Part shown: in pieces, positions 60,865 through 64,000 of the stretch
Position numbering within the stretch: the first letter of the stretch is position 1
Layout of the letters: the number at the start of each line of letters is the position of its first letter
From: Atrina japonica
Taxonomy: Eukaryota > Mollusca > Bivalvia > Pterioida > Pinnidae
Length of the DNA stretch: 64,000 bases
Reading direction: 5' to 3'
Assembly (NCBI GenBank): GCA_030159075.1
Contig: BROG01000448.1
Coordinates: forward strand, 76,001-140,000
Program-made: the position numbers and the translations under genes
The notes under the pieces: model-generated
What the model was told of the DNA's origin: nothing
Seen by the model: the letters and a program-made list of their open reading frames with translations, nothing else
Database searches by the model: none

Positions 60865-61677
60865 GAATCAAATTCCTTCTCATCAAACACCAGTCCCCAC
60901 ATCCCCTTGGTCTACTGTAATTAAAGTTACTCCCCTTGGTCAATGTACATAACACCAGTACCACACCTAGCCTACACCACACACAATACTCTTATTATAT
61001 TATGACCCTACATTCAGCGGATTAACACCGCTTCCCTAAATAAGCTTTAAGCTCCTCAAATACCTCTCAAAGTAACACAAAAAACATTAACACCTAAATA
61101 AACGTATGTAATAGCATTTAGCCAACCTTAATGTTGGGCAAATGCACATCATTCTGTTTACCTCTTATAGGTACACAGACGTGCGAGCATGGACAACTCC
61201 ACGTTAAAACACTTTGGTTATGTCATTCGGTTAATGCACTTCTTCTATCATATTGGCATTTCTCTATAAATAAATGTCCGTCAAAAATTAGGTGGCCGTA
61301 ATTCTTCTAAATTCAAAATTCTATTGCCGTTGTGACTAAGCAGCTGTGCCTCACTCTCCACCACGGACCCGGGGTCTCCACAGGCATCGTACCAGAGCCA
61401 CAAGACACAGAGGAGCCGGTCGATGATCTACCAGAAGGCCCCTCCCATCCGGGAGCCGAGGGCCGATCAACCCAGGGAGAAGAGGACCCTAAACCGGCCA
61501 ATGCCAAAAACAGATCCTCAGCTCAAGCCTACTCCGTAGGGGCGAGCACGTGTAACAAATTCCATCATGGTTGCACGTTAAACACAAGGAGCCTCTCCGG
61601 CGCTACAGGGGTAGCACCGGCGTGTGGCAAGGGCTTTGAGTAGTCACGCCGCACGTTAAATCAACTCCAATCATCAT
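60865..61677 (+). other. LINE 3' terminal region, GC-rich segment
   Basis: Within the element. 61350-61640 is GC-richer than anything else nearby (ggagccgagggccgatcaaccc) and holds a 103-codon frame that I do not regard as coding. It ends cgcacgttaaatcaactccaatcatcatcaa at the target duplication. Confidence 0.6.
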
Positions 61678-61964
61678 CAACAAGGCCTCATTCAAAATAT
61701 CGGACAAACAGATCGAGCATATATATTGATCTTAGCAAGTCTGAATGTCAATGAGGAAAATAATAAGTATGGTGATTTTGAAATGGACTTTAAAAAGTTC
61801 AAGTGGTCATGTTAACCAAACCCTGATATACCATGAGATAACAGAGAAATGTCTTTGGGATGCCAGCAGAACCCGAAGTCACCAAATCACCAATTTTTCA
61901 TTAATTGGAGATAAAACACACAGAAAGTATTTTGTAACTATAGATGGGTTTATACTGATAGCAT

Positions 61965-62043
61965 ATGATATATATATATATATATATTATATGAATATAT
62001 ATATATAAATTATATATAGCATATATATGATATATATATATAT
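61965..62043. repeat. (TA)n microsatellite
   Basis: TA runs with a few breaks. Confidence 0.9.
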
Positions 62044-62130
62044 TTGTGAATAATAATAAAAATTATTGCTCATTTGAAGAAAACTCAAGAAATATTTTTA
62101 AAATTCTTTGAATACGTACTCATATTTTGA

Positions 62131-62406
62131 TTTGTTTGTTTGTTTATTGTTGTTTAACGTCCCACTCGAGAATATTTCACTCATATGGAGACGTCACCAA
62201 ATGCCGGTGAAGGGCTTCAAATTTTGGCCTATGCTCGGCACTTACGGCCATTGAGCAGTGAGGGTTCTTTAACGTGTCGACACCTACTGTGACACGGGAC
62301 CTCCAGTTTTTACTGTCTCATCCGAAAGACAGGAAACCAACCTGTCGCCGGCAGGACTCAAACTCACGACCTCACGATCCAGAGTCGAGCGCGCTACCGA
62401 CTGAGC
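62131..62406 (-). mobile_element. Full-length tRNA-derived SINE with 12-bp target duplication
   Basis: The exact direct repeat ctcatattttga flanks it at 62119-62130 and 62407-62418. On the minus strand it begins with a tRNA-like head: gctcagtcggtagcgcgctc (D-arm and A box) and, about 30 bases on, cgtgagtttgagtcctg (B-box region). The body is the segment found truncated at 3404, 6775, 14035 and 45230, and the 3' end is gggacgttaaacaacaataaacaaacaaac. RNA polymerase III would transcribe it from the head; mobility would depend on a LINE. Confidence 0.9.
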
Positions 62407-62624
62407 CTCATATTTTGAGCACTGTCCTTTAAGGTCATAGACAAGGATTTTTAAGTTTGTCTTTTATTTAAATTTCCTAAAGATAACCACCTAAAAGTTA
62501 TATAGCCAAATTATCTGAGTAGAAAAATGACAGGATACTTGTTTATTCTGCCATCAAAGTTCACTTATCGGCGTCTCGCTTGCGCGCTTAATTCCCTTTG
62601 TGTGACGTCACATGAGAACAGTTC

Positions 62625-62945
62625 CGCAAATTTTACGGTCGGTATAATAGTCTTGTTTGCGACTACTCTGTTTCACTAAGTGAAATGTTGAGTTGCCTTT
62701 TCGTTGGCGGTTGTTGAGACGTCTGTACCAATTGTGACGAGGATACACTCCTCACGTGTTTCATTGGACTTGACTGTGAACTCACGGCGGGTGTGACCGG
62801 TCGACCGGGGATGCTTACTCCCCCATGGCACCTGATCCCACCTCTTGTTTTCCAGAGGTCCGTGTTTGTCCATTTTTACCGGATTTTTATCTATGTCCTG
62901 GACATTCTATTGATTTATACTTTGGTATCTGAATTTTTTTATATT
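62625..62945 (+). repeat. Family R 3' end copy
   Basis: Well preserved tail from gttccgcaaattttacggtcgg to tttggtatctgaat, nearly the same as 33928-34250. Confidence 0.8.
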
Positions 62946-62949
62946 TCTA

Positions 62950-63250
62950 TAATCGCACACTCAAATCACAATAACCGACTATGATAGTGCATAGTGGTAT
63001 ACTTGTACATGTGTATTATGAGTTTACCAACCCGACATAGATTTAATTTTATCATTTATCTTTGATGGCTCACTTTTACATGATTTGTGATTTTAATAGA
63101 TTATCATAAATTATAATAAAAATGTGTAAATGTAGTTTACAATGAAAAAAAAAGTTACTGGTGTACCAGTGTTTTAAAAAAATGTGGTCTTTTGAAGATT
63201 TTGTGTAGGGTTTGTTTATAATATCGCTGGTAAAACATTATTTTCGAAGT
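62950..63250. other. No feature recognised
   Basis: AT-rich sequence. Confidence 0.5.
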
Positions 63251-63254
63251 TTGT

Positions 63255-63256
63255 AT

Positions 63257-63292
<36 letters not shown>

Positions 63293-63300
63293 ATATATAG

Positions 63301-63331
<31 letters not shown>

Positions 63332-63345
63332 TACATACATACATA
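63255..63345. repeat. (TA)n microsatellite
   Basis: TA runs with small breaks and a terminal catacatacat. Confidence 0.95.
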
Positions 63346-63561
63346 TATATTGTTATTTCTGGATCATTTGACCATAACTCAATATCAGCGATATATGGTA
63401 GGCTTTATATAAAATCTATATAATGTAAATAACTAGAATCATGTGATTCTATATTCCTCGTATAGACAATACTGGGGAAGACTTTATACCTATCAATCAT
63501 CGTATGGAGTCCTGTTAACGGTCACTTGTAAAAAAACAAATGCAATAGGTTCATAAACCTT

Positions 63562-63632
63562 CGGTACGTCTCCATATGAATGGAATATCCTTGAGTGGGA
63601 CGTTAAACAACAATAAACAAACAAACAAACAT
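63562..63632 (+). repeat. SINE 3' end fragment
   Basis: Plus-orientation end of the 62131-62406 family: acgtctccatatgaatggaatat...gagtgggacgttaaacaac and a (aaac)n tail. Confidence 0.85.
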
Positions 63633-63719
63633 AAGGCTTCGGTACGTAAACGGTCACTAAAGAAGAGTACTTATACCACGGGAAGTGATCAGAGTGAGAC
63701 TGGGGAAAAAAAGAGACCT

Positions 63720-64000
63720 ATGAGCATTTTAATTTTAAAATTCATTTTGTAACATTTTGAACAAATCTTCATATTCATCTTTTTTCTTATATTACAAATA
63801 TTTTTAATATTGAAAAAAATCGAAAATTAAAAAAAATATTTATATTTTTCCAAATATAAACAGTCAGTCGAATTATTAATACAAAAATATTTTCTAAAAT
63901 ATATTTGAAAATTATTTTCTAACATGAAAAAAATCCTATTTTCTAATATAAAAAAATTGTCGAATTCTTAATATTGAAAAATCATCCGATTTCTAATATT
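63720..64000. repeat. AT-rich degenerate tandem repeat, continues past the window
   Basis: Words such as ttttctaatat, aatattgaaaaa and tcgaattcttaat recur about every 30 bases to the right edge. Confidence 0.6.

Larger units (their letters stand above)
53433..61677 (+). mobile_element. Full-length but frame-broken LINE (APE endonuclease, RT, RNase H)
   Basis: The element is bounded by an exact 16-bp direct repeat, caacaaggcctcattc, at 53417-53432 and 61678-61693, which I read as the target-site duplication. Inside, in order: a 5' leader of about 560 bases, ORF1, ORF2 and a long 3' region of about 2.6 kb that ends in atcatcatcaa next to the right repeat. The ORF2 layout of AP endonuclease, RT, RNase H and a Cys-rich end is typical of I-group LINEs (I, Ingi, Nimb and relatives). 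Base composition is clearly less AT-rich than the flanks. Several frameshifts make the copy inactive, but its intact ends suggest a fairly recent full-length insertion. Confidence 0.85.

Noticed and set aside
61332..61643. 103-residue Pro/Gly-rich protein
   Set aside because: It lies inside the LINE 3' region, in a GC-rich segment where long chance frames are expected.
62340..62406. Functional tRNA gene on the minus strand
   Set aside because: The D-arm and B-box-like parts belong to the SINE head; no complete cloverleaf with acceptor stem is visible and a 12-bp target duplication borders the SINE.

Overview
This is an AT-rich eukaryotic nuclear window, dense in microsatellites and short interspersed elements. 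The tRNA-derived SINEs, the foldback elements, the NHL-type gene and the split animal-type receptor gene suggest a marine invertebrate, most likely a bivalve mollusc. That assignment is inference: no single-copy marker gene is present. There are no prokaryotic operons, rRNA or CRISPR arrays.

The main gene is on the minus strand in three coding exons: 38795-39117, 27785-30380 and 26838-27143. Splice phases match exactly and give a predicted 1074-residue single-pass membrane receptor. Its order is signal peptide, a complete bacterial-type phosphate-binding protein (PstS-like) ectodomain, one transmembrane helix, a kinase-homology domain, a signalling helix and a class III cyclase-like domain. 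The layout is that of an animal receptor guanylyl cyclase, but a PstS module sits where the natriuretic-receptor-type ligand domain normally is. The phosphate-contact positions of PstS are kept, whereas nearly all catalytic positions of the cyclase domain are lost. This putative phosphate-sensing receptor with a pseudokinase and a pseudocyclase is the most exciting item in the window.

Other genes are few. The first coding exon of a small secreted protein lies at 1279-1363 (minus), with a plausible TATA promoter and 5'UTR exon near 2700-2763; the rest of that gene lies beyond the left edge or was not recognised. An NHL-like beta-propeller reading frame resembling the C-terminal end of TRIM proteins lies at 10349-11218 (minus).

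The rest is mostly repeats. 53.4-61.7 kb is one frame-broken but structurally complete LINE with gag-like ORF1, endonuclease, reverse transcriptase and RNase H, flanked by an exact 16-bp target-site duplication. Two Tc1-like transposase pseudogenes lie at 4.6-5.4 kb and 19.7-20.4 kb. Many 3' fragments of a second retroelement are scattered about, with two clustered at 34.6-35.7 kb. A full-length tRNA-derived SINE with a 12-bp duplication lies at 62131-62406. Several foldback or MITE elements and tandem arrays complete the picture, including a palindrome-bearing satellite at 48.3-49.2 kb next to a 2-kb strand-asymmetric GACA-rich array at 49.2-51.2 kb, and a run of 128 G at 30581-30708 inside the receptor's first coding intron.
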